Below are positions 13,101 through 24,498 of a DNA stretch of 64,000 bases, in pieces. Under the pieces are notes generated by a model. It ran no database searches and had not been told where the DNA came from. It worked only from the letters and a program-made list of their open reading frames with translations. Made by a program: the position numbers and the translations under genes. The stretch comes from Favolaschia claudopus (taxonomy: Eukaryota; Basidiomycota; Agaricomycetes; Agaricales; Mycenaceae). Location of the stretch: positions 2,542,001 to 2,606,000 of the forward strand of contig JAWWNJ010000007.1 of assembly GCA_037176885.1 (NCBI GenBank), in the 5' to 3' direction. Numbering within the stretch: the first letter of the stretch is position 1; each line of letters opens with the position of its first letter.

Positions 13101-13836
13101 TCTTCATCCAACCGGTCGGCTCAATTCTCGCTCTCTTCGACGACAACTCTTACCAATCAATATTTGAACTTGCAGAGCGACCCCAGATTCGTCAATACCC
13201 TCAAGCACATTTTGAGGACCCGTGATCGGGGAGGGTTGACTTCTAATGTCGAATCGATTTTATTGACCTCGTTTTCTTTTGCTCACGAATGCCTAGAACT
13301 TGGTTTTCCGCTACGATGTAACTAAATCTGATGACGGGGTCGGCGGAGAAGAGGGGACGTTCTGTCTCTGTACATTGTGGTGCGTCTTTTTTCATGTATT
13401 CATGGTGTCCTGGCCAGATGCATGAACATGAAATTCCACAGGTGTGTCGAGGCATTGACGCGCGCTGGTGAATATGATCGCCCGATGTTGCAAAAAGCTG
13501 TTACAATGTTTGAGGTAGGCTCGATATCTTCTTTCTCTTCGCCTGGCCTGTCGCTTATCGCTTTGAACCAGGATTTCCTCCTCTATCTTAACCATGTTGG
13601 CTTATGCACGGAGGAGATTTCCGAGGCTGGTGAGGGGTAAGTGACGATCTTCTCATTCTGCGAATCACACACTTGTTGACTAGAACTCAAGCCTTGGGAA
13701 TGCTGTCCAAGGATTTACGTGCGTTGAACATATGAATCGTTAATTTTGTCCCTGACCAATGTTCATTAGGCATGTCACTCTCATTTCGGCGGCGTATAAC
13801 CTGTCTAGGACCATGGCGAAAAAGCACAAGTTCTAG
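10158..13836 (+). CDS. Glycoside hydrolase family 15 protein (trehalase/glucoamylase-like)
   Basis: GH15 enzymes hydrolyse alpha-glucosides; the two-part layout seen here resembles the microbial GH15 trehalase-like group. ATG 10158 opens [20 protein letters not shown], spliced across a 50-nt intron, then [41 protein letters not shown] and [15 protein letters not shown]. The (alpha/alpha)6 catalytic part includes [78 protein letters not shown] and [20 protein letters not shown]. The last block should hold a catalytic glutamate. The stop is TAG 13834-13836. The gene is cut into many small exons by introns of about 50 nt, so exact exon limits between 11.2 and 12.8 kb are uncertain. No signal peptide is visible, suggesting an intracellular enzyme. 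Substrate cannot be assigned from sequence. Confidence 0.88.
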
Positions 13837-14217
13837 TGTTAGCAATTGGGCTGGATACTGTATATACAACACATTTGTTTGGTACGGATGCACGCATCCA
13901 TTGTCCAGGAAGAGTGTTCCTCAAGCCACAGCGACCGCACATTAGACGCCCCTAGCGCTTCAGACTGCGCCGGACATAATTGATCCTTGGATTGCAAACG
14001 AGCGAATGAATATCAATACAATCCAGGGCCCATGGCGCTCAATCTGACAGCCCCTTGTCTCCGGAGGGATCACACAAGAAATTCCGGTGGTGCCATGCAA
14101 ATGAATTAACCAAAACCAAGAATTATGTACGGTGAAAGTAGAGTAAGAAAGTCCTCAAAGAATGACACGGCTCATGGCCTCAAATCTCAATCCGGTTCCA
14201 AAACAGATGACTGGCGC
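13837..14217. other. Convergent intergenic region
   Basis: 381 bp between the stops of the GH15 gene and secreted protein B. No gene or repeat is evident; it should hold both 3' ends. Confidence 0.5.
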
Positions 14218-16322
14218 TCAAAGAGCCGTGATGCTACACACATGTCATCAGCACTCGAGAGCAAAAAGGCAAGGTTTGAAGCATACCTGCTAGCAGCAAC
14301 AGGCTCATCGATAGCCTTGACGAGGTTGGCAATAGCAGCGGGGCAGCCCAAGTCGGCACGCCTCGTCAAGCTGGACTCAATCCTCGGGAAGACGACATCA
14401 TCCCGCTTGGTCTTAGTCCCAAGGCACTTCTTGAACAAGTCGAACTTCTTGGTGAAGAGGTTGATCTTGGTCGACTTGTCGAAGAGACCGAAAAAGTCGG
14501 CGGTGGCACCGGCGTTGACATCGAGCCCAGCGCCAACGTCGATGCAGCCGTTGACCTGGCCGCTGGCAGCAGCGCCGTCGGTGGTGCTGACGCCAGCCTC
14601 GGCGGAGGCATCGAGGGTGAGGGTAGCGGAGGCCTGGGCGTCGAGGATGAGAGAGATAGTGGCCTGGGCCTTGCCGCCGAGGGCATTGATGCCGAGGTCG
14701 AGGGTGGGGAGGACGTGGCCGGTCAGAACAGCCTTGCTCGAGACGTCAGGGGAGACGGAGAGGCTGAGGGCTGGAGGGGTCGTAATTAGATTGACTATGG
14801 TCGAAAAGTAAGGCAGTGGGGGACGCACGGCTGTCACCCGGAGTGAACGAGCCTCCAGATTTCACGGAGCTGCCGGGGGGGAAGAAGAGCTTGGCGCCGT
14901 CAACTTTGTAGTCGAGGGTAACAACGGCGTCGGCCTGCACGTCGAGGGTGGCGATACCTTGGACGCCAACTTTGAAAGTCGGGCCAACGGTGAGGAGCTA
15001 GAGGAAGGGATGTCAGTGCGTCTGAAATGTCGGAAACGATAAGAGTAGAGTAAATACCCCAGGGAAGTCGAGGCCGGGAATACCCTGCTCAAACACGGGG
15101 ATGACACCGCTGTCGATAGATCCCGTGGCAGAGCCAGAGAATTTCATGGTGCCCGTGAGGTCCGCATCCAAGCCTATATCTCGTTAAGTTTGTGTGAGAC
15201 GTAGTCGAATTTGACACGCACCAGCAAAGACACCGAACGCGGTCATCTTCGGCGGGATGAAGGTCCCTACCGCTGTCACACCCATAGAAACAACAGCATG
15301 CGCCTTCGCCTCGACGTCGATGGAGACGGATGCGCTGACGGCTGGGGAGGGGCAAGAGATCGATTGGGAGAAGACGGGGAGCTTCTTGTCGAAGTCAATG
15401 GCTAGAAATGGGATGAGAAAGATGACATCCTGGAAAGGGAGAGACGCACGGGGCAGGGACTCGGTGATCGATTTGTCAAAGGTATTGAATTCTTTATAAA
15501 CTTGTCAGATTGATAGGTTGAAGCAAAGCAGGGACTTTACTTTTGAATTGATCCTCGATGAAGCTGAACAGACCGCGTCGTTGGTGGCGGCTGCGGCGCT
15601 GAGGTGCTGCGGGAGGAGGGACAACACTGAGGTTGCCGTTCTGTCCAGGGACGTTGGTCCCGGCGACGGCGACGTTGACCTCACCGTTACTTTGAAAATA
15701 TCAGGAGGGTATGAGAGTATTATGATCAAGACTCACACAGGATCGGCATCATCGAAATTGGTGTCAAGAGCGAGTCCAAGGACGGGCGAAGGGTCTTGAC
15801 GTTTGCGAAGCTTCTCCGCTACGTCGTCGGGCAGGGACTGGTCTTGATGAATCCAGTTGCGCGATACACGGGCAAAAGCATTTGCACCACACTACAATGA
15901 TTAGCACTACTGTAACAATAGGGTAGAGGGAAAGATCTCTCACTTTCTCGGGAAGGCGGACTAGAGTGTTGACGGCGCCACTGGCACCAGAAAACATATG
16001 TTGACAATCCGCATCGTCTCCAGTGCAGACAAGACGAATTTCTTGGTTAATCGCATCGGGGTTGCAGTCGAGGATGGTCCATCCTGCAGCAGTCGTAATA
16101 TCGGAGATGGCATCTGGAGAACCCCAGACCCGCATGGTGCCGGACGCGCCAGACGAGGCAGGCAGATCGTAGAAGCATTCGCCATTAAGGCAAGGCTAAA
16201 CCGAAGGTGAATATCCCGCGTCCACTCCTGCTCGAAGGAATCGCGCGCACCTTGCTCCAGTCATTATTTTGGGCAAGAACACCGGAAGAAACGATGGCGA
16301 AGAAAAGAGCTGTGGAAAGCAT
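14218..16322 (-). CDS. Secreted protein of a basidiomycete-type family, copy B
   Basis: The start at 16322 gives signal peptide MLSTALFFAIVSSGVLAQ, then NNDWSK. A 50-nt intron joins to PCLNGECFYDLPASSGASG, followed by RVWGSPDAISDITTAAGW, CQHMFSGASGAVNTLVRLPE and a QDQSLPDDVAEKLRKRQD linker. A dibasic RRSRHQRR stretch suggests Kex2-type processing. The C-terminal half has repeated small/acidic beta-like segments (LPTLDLGINALGGKAQATI, VNGCIDVGAGLDVNAGAT), INLFTKKFDLFKKCLG and a GCPAAIANLVKAIDE end. A final intron with a GTATGC donor would place the stop at 14218-14220; without it the frame continues to 14187. It is paralogous to copy A and divergent from FCY1. Function unknown; extracellular or cell-wall location is inferred. 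Confidence 0.78.
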
Positions 16323-17811
16323 GGCACCTGGCTGAAGAACGAAAGTGAAAACCAAAAGAGAATGTGGAGAACCAAAAAGAGGGAAGACCGAAGGAACTGT
16401 GAATGGGGAACCAATTTTCTGGCCAAGGTTTATATTAGACCATCGGTTGCCATGCCGTTATGCCGATTACCGGGATATCAGTCGCATCTTTGATCCCGCA
16501 CGGTCTTGGCATGTCAATCCTTTCTGCGTTTTCTCATATGTGGCTTGCCCAAGTCGTGAATATGGAATTTTGCAGCGACCAAGCGCGGTAAAATCTGGTG
16601 AAATACCTAGTTTCAAGACCGCAAATCAAAATATAGCCCTTCGCGAGCTGAGAGCGAAAATTATCCAGAATAGCGGTGTGATAGGAACCACGCGATAGGG
16701 TGTGGTATCACTGAAATCGTCTCTGGCACAATCATATGGACAGTGGTCAAGCGAGGCGGTATATTTGGATTTCTTGACTACCTCGATACCTGCGATTCTT
16801 CATAGGGCACAGATCCTGGTAGCTCCACACGACTTGGTGTGGCATTGAAAGCACTGCAACAAGAAGGTCAACTTGAGGCTCGATACTTTACAGTAATTCC
16901 ATACATCTATGAACGGCTTCTACAGATTTGGAATGAGACCTAACGAGACTGACAGGTCAACGCCGAGCCCCACCGATACAACGGACATGTTTCAGTGCAG
17001 ACACTTTACCGCCATGGCGCACAAGCAACCTCTTCTGAGGACAGACGGCAGTTCCTTTTGAGAGACTTCGCCATGTCGTGTCAATCTGTGATCCCTTCCT
17101 TCCAACCGGAAGACCAACGGGAGACAGCAAGATCAGCGCCCGTAAGCTGGCGACAAGGTTTTGAACCAAGGCACTCGACCTGTGGACAATGCCATCCAGT
17201 ATGTTGTACCCAAATTAGACACGTCCTTGGTGATGCGCCAAAACAGAGAGAATACATGACAGAAAGCCGCTTCGAGGGCGGAATTTCTTCCAAGAAAATC
17301 GAGTCCACAACCCGGTCGCGACGAGCGAAGCGCTTTGTAACTGTATCAGATTCGAAGGAAGAGCAAAATATGATCGATTTCCCCAATTCGATTTATCCGA
17401 GACGCCGAGACCTTTCTTAACATGGAGGTGGGGGGAAGGCGGGGCCGTGGGGTCGCTCGGGGGAGGAGTCGGGGTCTGTGGTGACTGGAGCAATTGAATT
17501 ACGCCAAGGTTTCGCCACCATCTGCGCTCCCGAAAAGTTTTCTGAATATTAGAATTGACGATAAGTGATTAAACTCGGAGTCCTTTGGTTAGAGTAGTGA
17601 GTCGAAAGAAGGCAGCTGTAGCACTGAGCCGTGGCTTTCACTCGTTGAGAGCAGGCGAATGTTGGAAAAAGGAGCCTTGTAATGCATGGTCAAAATAGAA
17701 AGTGGTCCGAGTCATTGTTGGGATGTGACAAACGTTTCGTCGCACGCTCACATGATTGTGACATGTGTGACTCGACGTGTCTCCCTTCCTCCAGGCTCAC
17801 TGAAACCGTCC
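16323..17811. other. Long divergent intergenic region
   Basis: About 1.5 kb between secreted protein B and FCY1. Overlapping short frames near 17.0-17.4 kb on both strands show no domain motif or signal peptide. I see no tRNA, TIR or tandem repeat here. It should include both promoters. Confidence 0.45.
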
Positions 17812-18458
17812 ATGGCTCATACTCACGAATCTGGAATCATGGCAGCGCGACTAGAGGCTTCTAAAGGCTACGAAGAAGGAGGAATACCTATTGGCTCCGT
17901 CCTTGTGGACCGGAATGGAGAGATTCTCGGAAGAGGCCACAACGAAAGAATTCAAAGATCATCTCCGACATTGCATGCCGAAATTGCTGCTCTGGAGAAT
18001 GCTGGTCGGCAAAAAGCCGAGGTGTACCGTCATTCAGTTTTAGTGAGTATATATCTCTCGTATACTTTGTCCGAAGAGAACGAAGAGAATTGAGAATTGC
18101 TTTGGCAGTACACAACCCTGAGGTAACAACTCGCTAAAGATGATTCAGTTCTTCCACGCATTCTTATCCGAGCGCAAATCTAGCCCTTGCAGCATGTGCA
18201 CCGGAGCGATTCTCCTGTACAAAATCCCCTGTGTTGTAATTGGAGAAAATACCAACTTCAAGGGCGATGAGGATTTGTTACGCGCCAGAGGAGTGGAAGT
18301 GATAATCATGGATGACCAGGAATGCAAGGAATTAATGAAACGATTCATTTGTGAGCATCCTGAGGTACGCATATATATACCATTCATTAATCTTTTGTGT
18401 TTCTTCAACATTCCTGTCGGTTCAGGAGTGGAACGAGGATATCGGGGAACCAGCGTAG
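17812..18458 (+). CDS. FCY1: Cytosine deaminase
   Basis: Zinc-dependent pyrimidine salvage enzyme converting cytosine to uracil, and the activator of 5-fluorocytosine. Exons are 17812-18042, 18109-18122 (only 14 nt), 18184-18364 and 18426-18458. Read in order they give EASKGYEEGGIPIGSVLVD, GRGHNERIQRSSPTLHAEIA (zinc His and catalytic Glu in HAE), LYTTLSPCSMCTGAILL (the two zinc cysteines), VVIGENTNFKGDEDLLRARG and ending EEWNEDIGEPA. This matches yeast Fcy1 in length (about 150 aa) and every motif. The stop TAG is 18456-18458. All active-site residues are present, so the gene looks functional. Confidence 0.96.
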
Positions 18459-18615
18459 GTTAATCGTGGTTTGCATCGCTTATGCATGCAGCGGAACAGT
18501 CATTACAAGTCGCTCAAAGAAGTCTATAGTGTCTCGTCTAATGGATGTACTTAGATACAATGTAGATACAACAACAGCAATGAGCAAGGTCGGGCATTCT
18601 GCAGCAGAAACAGTA

Positions 18616-21600
18616 TCAGAAGAGAGTGTGAAGAGTGTAAACCGTTAGCGCTGTCATTGCGGGCAACATCAGAATATACTGTGGAATCAAGAACGCAGAC
18701 AAATGCTCTGCGCTCCCAGTACCGCTGTATACTTGCGTTACGAACACCTGTTGGGACAGAATATTCGATCAGTTCCCACTTGGAATAGCCACTGAGACAA
18801 GACATACCTGAGTGGTCGCAGTGGGAAGGCAGGAAAAGAAGATGCAAACAAACCGGAGCACCTTGTCGTCCCTGGATATTACCCCGGCATCAACAAGTCC
18901 GTTACATATGAGCACGCCGAGCACGGGCGTGATCAGCATTTTTGCTACGGCTAGCCCGAGAATGGCGCCTGTAGGTAGGGTCCGCCACGCACCACGGGGG
19001 ATGCTCAGTCGTGCCAAAGCAGAGCCGAGACATATCAGTCCCATGGGTACGGAGGCGGCACCGATGAACGAAGCAGCATCCAAAATGAATGCCAGAGGCG
19101 GTTGACCATCGGGTGCAGGAGGGATATGCGTGCTGTCGACCTCGACAAACAGCGCTTTGAGCTGGGGAACAAGGGCAATCATCAAGGACAGAAGGATAGC
19201 GACGGAGCCGGGCATGAAGAGGTTTTTGAGGAATGGTCTGAGGCGCGCATGTACCGCTTTAGTCCGAGCAAAGAATGTCGTATGAGCTGGCTGCTTTCTC
19301 GCAGGGACAGGACTGGGTAGGCGGCTCTCAGTTGGTGGCGTTACATCTGCAGTTTCAACAGCAGTAGTGGTCGGGGCGGGCGAACCTATCCTTGATTGCC
19401 ATCCATCTCGTTGAGAAGAAGACACAGCGCCTTCAGGAAGTATATGTTGATCAAAGGAAACGTGCTTGCTCGTGATGCGCGGACGCAGAACCTTCTCGGG
19501 CTCTGGGGATCCGACTTCGGAGTCTTTCGTGAGTTCGGGCGCGGCGGGTGATTTTTTGCCATTCAGAATGTTGACCAGTTTCGTCGGCCAACGCGAAAAT
19601 AAGAGTCGGCGGCGTCGGCGTACGGCCTGCTGAACCTCTTCGGGTTCAACATCAGGGCCTCGATAATCCCAACCGACCAATTGACTGCCTCCCATTGGGA
19701 AAAAGGTAATCTGAGAGACAAGGTTACTCGGCATGTGAAGGGGTTATATTTATTAAGGGACTTACGAGCCACACGAGGAGCAGCCCGGAAACGTATGCGA
19801 CCCCGAGCGTCTGGTCAGTGGTTCCATTTACGAGTACTTTTAAGTAGTCGTTCTTTTCGTTTCCCAGGATGAGGATTTCGCATTTTTGATTGCATCAGTG
19901 TGGCCAGTTTAGAATGTAGAGAAAACGCGTTTTTCTCCCACGAATTTGATGATGCATCTGTTCCCATCTGATTTGGGATCGAGAAACCCTAAACCAACCC
20001 CAACCGTTCTCAATGCGAGCTGGTCGACGCGCAAGCGCCGACCGAGCGAGCTTTGAGCCTAGAGGCTTAATCAAAATATCCTTTTGTTGATTTATCTTCC
20101 ATCTTGGAATCAAATTTCTTACAGGGAATTTCCGTTAGAACTTTTCCGTCGCAGTCTGACCTGTTGAAAAAATTATAGCTGAACAACCTTTTCTGTTGTT
20201 CGAGAGATTCCGATAGTCTTTAAGATTTTGGATCGTTCAGTAACATGAGCAGCGACCGATTAAGCAGCGTTCCAGCCGGCGCCGTCGGCGTCGTCACGGT
20301 TCGTTGCGGAATTCGTGATCAACGGGCGAGCAACTGTTAGACTGTCTCTTTTTCCGTGACTCGGAGTCAGTCTGTTCAAGTTCACACTACAGTGTTCCAG
20401 GCTCATCCATCTCTCTGGACAACTGATCAATAAAGCATTGATTAATCCAAAGGATTTAAATACAGACTCGAGACACGCGTCCAAATCCCGAATTCGTTGT
20501 AGCCCAGTACTGCATCTTGTAAGGCAAAGGCTTGGATCTTACAGGCCAGAGGGTGATTGGGGGGTGCGCCGGATGCGTTGCTTGCCGAGATTCATTTCAC
20601 ATTCCCCAAACCTCTTTTTCTTCTTCATGACCACTCAAAGCAGTTGCCGGCATGCCCCTTCACTGTTTGGCAGGCGGCAGCATCACATTCCGGCCAGCGC
20701 AAGGTGTAACTGTAAGGAATCAATAAGTGAATTGAGTTAGAGGGAACTATGACCCATTGCAACCTCTCATAGATTGTGCTCTAAAACAAACCTACAGGTA
20801 CTGAATTGCCTTGTCTACTAATGCGACGATGAGCCGTGCACTTCCCAAACTTCCGCCGCATCAGTGACATCCGAATCGGGAGATTTGATGGTGGCGGTGT
20901 TTCTGGCATAATTCAGCACATGTCAACTCATATCATGAACTTTTTGTTGATCCTCGCCCCGTTTTGCGTCTTCAGTGCTCATAAAACATCGATGTCAGTT
21001 TCTCTTACATCTTGAGCCATTTTATTGAGTATAAGAGCCATACGTTGCCTGTAGCGGACTAGACAAATGAAAAGGATCTTTTGTGACATTTTGTGACCCC
21101 GCCAAACGGCTCAGCGCTCATCCCCACCTCGGAAGGTTCATCCTTTCCACCGCACTCGCTCATAAATCTCGAAAATAAGGATGTGTACTACAAGTGGCTG
21201 TATATACCCTTCGATGGCTAGCAGAAAATACGTGGAATTTGGAACAATGTGGGCCTTCAGGCGGTCATCAATTGCGAGGCAAAAAAAATCCAAATAGAAA
21301 GGACCGAACTCCCAACTTCCAGAAGCCATCACCTGCCTTCCATATGTTCAAACCTCTATACTAACCAGCTATTCGTTGCAATCTCCTACCTCGCGCAACA
21401 TGCCAACATCACGGCCCCAACACCTCAGATCAATGATCAGTCAAAGGGTCGAACACCGCCCCCATCAAATTACCGGATTCGGTTGTCACTGATGCGGCGG
21501 AATTCATCGAGTGGAGCCGTGCACGCAGCCCGCGAGCCGCCATCAATACGGCACTCTCCGGCATCTCACCTAACGTCCGGCAGCCTCGGCGTTTTGGAAA

Positions 21601-22451
21601 CATCGGTGACTGGACAGCATCTACATACTTACCTCGATGATACTCAGATTTACGAAAACCCGGGGAGATTAATTGAAGGCTTGCTGTCGCAGGTCGCACT
21701 TGCAGCCAGAAATTTTGAGTTGTAAAAATTCAAACAAAGTACGAGTCATGCCGCACAGAGTGGCGGCCCGCTTACCGCATGTAAAAGGTGCTCCACCGGT
21801 GACGCTCAAAACGACCGCAGTTGCTGAAAGCCAGATCAGTTTGAAGATCCCGTTTCCCGGGCCAAGACTGTCGAACTCACGGATGTCCCCGTAATTTCCC
21901 CACCCGCCTGCGACCAGCATACCCCATCTTCAAGTCAGAGATGTTCAAATTTCGCGAGCGCCAAACAATTGAAAGGGAGATTCACCGAAATCTGTGGGGT
22001 ACCCAGAAAATGAGGCTCACCAGCCATGCTAAAATCATGCCGATTGCCTCGTACACCAAAGCAACGAGCACCAGGGGACCTGCACATTGTGAGGCGGCCT
22101 CTGATTACGGCGAGAAGAAATCCTACCCAATGCTTGGATGTTTTGAGAGGTGAAAGCCGGTACGATTTTTGAGAACATCAAGCTGGGAAGTGTTATGTTC
22201 TTGGTCGAGGTCAGAATCTGCCAATCTCTGTGGAGTGAGGGAACACGGTAGGTACCAGGAGAATTTGGCCAGTTCCTCGTGCAGCCACGGCAGGGAATAT
22301 GTCTGCCTTCGTGATAGCGAATCCACATCCGACGCAGATGATGCTTTGAGGCAATAATATTTGAAATGGATAGGTATGGGAAAGGACGCCTCACTCACAG
22401 GCGGAAGAGGGGGCGGCAGGAAATCCAGATCAAGTGCCCGGCAGACAGCAT
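18616..22451 (-). CDS. Auxin-efflux-carrier (AEC/PIN-like) family membrane transporter
   Basis: Multi-pass transporter of the AEC family (fungal Ecm3-like), probably in the ER membrane. ATG at 22451 starts MLSAGHLIWISCRPLFRL. Short introns then join ICVGCGFAITKADIFPAVAA, LPSLMFSKIVPAFTSQN, GPLVLVALVYEAIGMILAWL, MLVAGGWGNYGDIP and TAVVLSVTGGAPFTC. After a 1.94-kb intron come VNGTTDQTLGVAYVSGLLL and FFPMGGSQLVGWDYRGPDVE. A hydrophilic central loop follows, then the C-terminal bundle (GSVAILLSLMIALVPQLKAL, SFIGAASVPMGLICLGSALA, FFSCLPTATTQ). The last exon ends TALTVYTLHTLF at stop 18616-18618. N- and C-terminal five-helix bundles around a long loop are typical for the family. Substrate unknown; no frame break seen. 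Confidence 0.88.
19837..21775 (-). other. Unusually long intron (1,939 nt) of the AEC transporter
   Basis: Donor GTAAGC at 21775 and acceptor AAG at 19837 are in matching phase (codon split 1+2). The flanking exons join at the position where relatives are contiguous. The inside shows several open frames without recognisable motifs and a small hairpin (GAACAAC/GTTGTTC) near 20180. I found no TIR pair or target duplication. Confidence 0.65.
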
Positions 22452-23035
22452 TCTATAGGTCTGTCAGTAAGCCGGCTGACGAGTGCAGCAGACAAGATCG
22501 GAGGGAGAGGAAGAGGAAGAGAACGAGGCTGACTGGGATCCGGACCGGAAAACATGATGAAGAAACTCGTCAGGTTTGTTCCCCGAGTGCCGTAATTTGT
22601 CGCGTACATTTGATCGCTCGGCGCGACGTCGAAGAAAGTGTCCGACAAATATATAATCGAGTGTCGCTGAAAGAGTGATAAGAGGGAGGAGAAGCTTCCA
22701 AAGAGACTCGGTTGTGGGTGGTCCGATTCGTCCTATTATTTCGCGAATTTTGTGGAGACTCTGGAGAGTGCTTGTTCGAATCACATTAAGCTGGTCCAGG
22801 GATGCAAGACTTTTTATGCCAGCCTGATTCGTAGTATCAGGGGCTAGAATTATTCAAGCATCTTTATTTTCCGATTCCTAGGCAGGTTGAATTTCCAAAT
22901 CATCAATATTGTACTTATTTCAAGCGCGTTTCCTCGTAACGGGCAAAATGGATTGATTCCTTCACGAAGGTCACTCCCTTCTGGTGTCCTACTAGTAGCA
23001 AAACCGCTTCTACCTCAACTTCCGAGTGTGGGGAG
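22452..23035. other. Upstream region of the AEC gene
   Basis: 584 bp, likely promoter of the transporter. No gene is supported. Confidence 0.4.
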
Positions 23036-23696
23036 TAATGTTGCCGCGACTTGGACTCAAGTCGCGGAAGTCGACTCACTCGAGTCGATCAAAGTCGAGT
23101 CGAGTCGATTAATGAGGTCTGACTCCCAGAGACCCGAGTTCCTGGCGAGTCGACTCCAAGTCACTCAAACCGACTCCAGTCGCGCAAGGTTCATGTACCT
23201 CCAAATTTGCTTTTGGATGCTATTTCGAGGGTTTTGAAAATTCGCGACGATTTCGGCTGTCACATCTGTCACGAATGTCACGAATGTCACTGAATGTGAC
23301 GACGGTGTCACACTTTCATCACTTACCGCTGATTTACGTCGCTTTGGGCTCGAGAAAGCTAGGAAAATTTCAGGACGTCATCTAGAGTCCTTTCTGCAGT
23401 CACTGAGGTGGTATCTAATCGCCATATTCAACTAATTGGCTGGGCTGTATGCAAAAGTGCCAGAATTGCGAAAAGGAGCAAATAACAAGGTAAGCATGTC
23501 TTTTCTGGTTTGAACGACCTACTCACTGCTATCCTATCACATCTTGGCAAAGGGAGCTTCAGACTCGGGCAACTCAAGGGACTCGAAGTCACTCGACTCG
23601 ACTCGGGGCCTGCTGAGTCGAGTCGAGTCGAGTCGAAAGCGTGACTTGCGTCGACTCGTCGAGTCGCGACTCGACTTGGGAGTCACGGCAACATTA
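23036..23696. mobile_element. Non-autonomous TIR element (MITE-like) rich in GACTCGAGTC words
   Basis: Ends carry perfect 11-bp inverted repeats (TAATGTTGCCG at 23036; its complement ends at 23696). Both subterminal zones are packed with overlapping GACTC/GAGTC words in palindromic arrangement, for example CGAGTCGAGTCGATTAATG on the left and CTGAGTCGAGTCGAGTCG on the right. The terminal TA could be a TA target duplication, as in Tc1/mariner-like elements. No coding capacity for a transposase is seen; the short internal frame is repeat sequence. The centre near 23260-23310 has tandem TGTCACGAA words. Confidence 0.7.
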
Positions 23697-23851
23697 GCAC
23701 TGGGGAGGAGAAATCAACATTTAACATATCGGATGTTTTTGGGATGTTTTCATGCTCACTCTGGACGTGAGGTTGAACGACGGAAACCCGAACTGACTGC
23801 AGAATCCGAAATGCTCGCTGAGTATATATCCAATATTTATTACCCTGGTAA

Positions 23852-23938
23852 GACTCGATTGCGGATCGTCTGCCTCCACCGAATATTGGTAATTTCGATG
23901 AGTTTGTGGATGTTGCCTGTTCGAATCGGGCTCGAGTC
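23852..23938 (+). repeat. tRNA-like repeat (copy f)
   Basis: 87 nt folding like a tRNA. Acceptor stem GACTCGA/TCGAGTC is 7 of 7 paired, D arm GCGG..CTGC, T arm GCCTG-TTCGAAT-CGGGC with a B-box-like GTTCGAATC. A TCCAC/GTGGA stem encloses a 26-nt loop where a 7-nt anticodon loop is expected. An A-box-like TTGCGGATCG is present. It could be an intron-containing tRNA gene or a tRNA-derived repeat; no anticodon can be assigned. Confidence 0.55.
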
Positions 23939-24079
23939 GTACGGGTCTATTACCCATCTGCTTTTTTATTATTTCTTGGGGCGGTGGTCTCGGAATTCAG
24001 TCTCCCGGTTGGCTCTACATGTTGTAATTTGGTCAAGAGCGGGAGGCGTTTAAAAATCGGAAAAATTGAACGCGTGGAC

Positions 24080-24347
24080 TGTTGGGAGATGAAACAAGCC
24101 GACACAGTACTTGTTGGGATGCTAGCGTGGATACGCAGCACGATGAGGTCCAGGCAGGCCTGGATCAAGGAGTTCTTCATTGTTGGACTATTCGGGAATG
24201 CTATTGTTCTACTTACACATTGTTCTACATCATCTATTTACGCTTGTAGTTTCCATTGTTCTGTATGGTATAAAAACCCGGCGTAGTTTACCCTAGAACA
24301 TACAATTTGAACCACCCATTTACCCGATCGAACCACGATATTCTACA
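24080..24347 (+). repeat. 5' LTR
   Basis: 268 bp, TG..CA ends. It contains TATAAAA near 24270, a likely TATA box for the element transcript. It differs from the 3' LTR by C/G in GGCAGGCCTGG and T/C in CTGTATGG. Confidence 0.92.
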
Positions 24348-24498
24348 GGTTATTGGCCCCCGAAATCGAACACGCTTCTATCTCTGCTTTACTTTTATTT
24401 CATCCTCATCTTCTTTATCTGGAACCCGAACCGAACCCGAACCGAACCCGAACCCGAAACCGACTGAACCGAAACCGAAACCGAACCCCGATTGAACA

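Noticed and set aside
16957..17420. Overlapping frames and a B-box-like GGTTCAAAACC
   Set aside because: The putative T arm does not pair and no acceptor or D arm is found, so not a tRNA; frames lack protein motifs.
21249..21725. 158-codon plus-strand frame inside the long AEC intron
   Set aside because: No recognisable domain, no promoter or intron structure, and composition like surrounding non-coding DNA.
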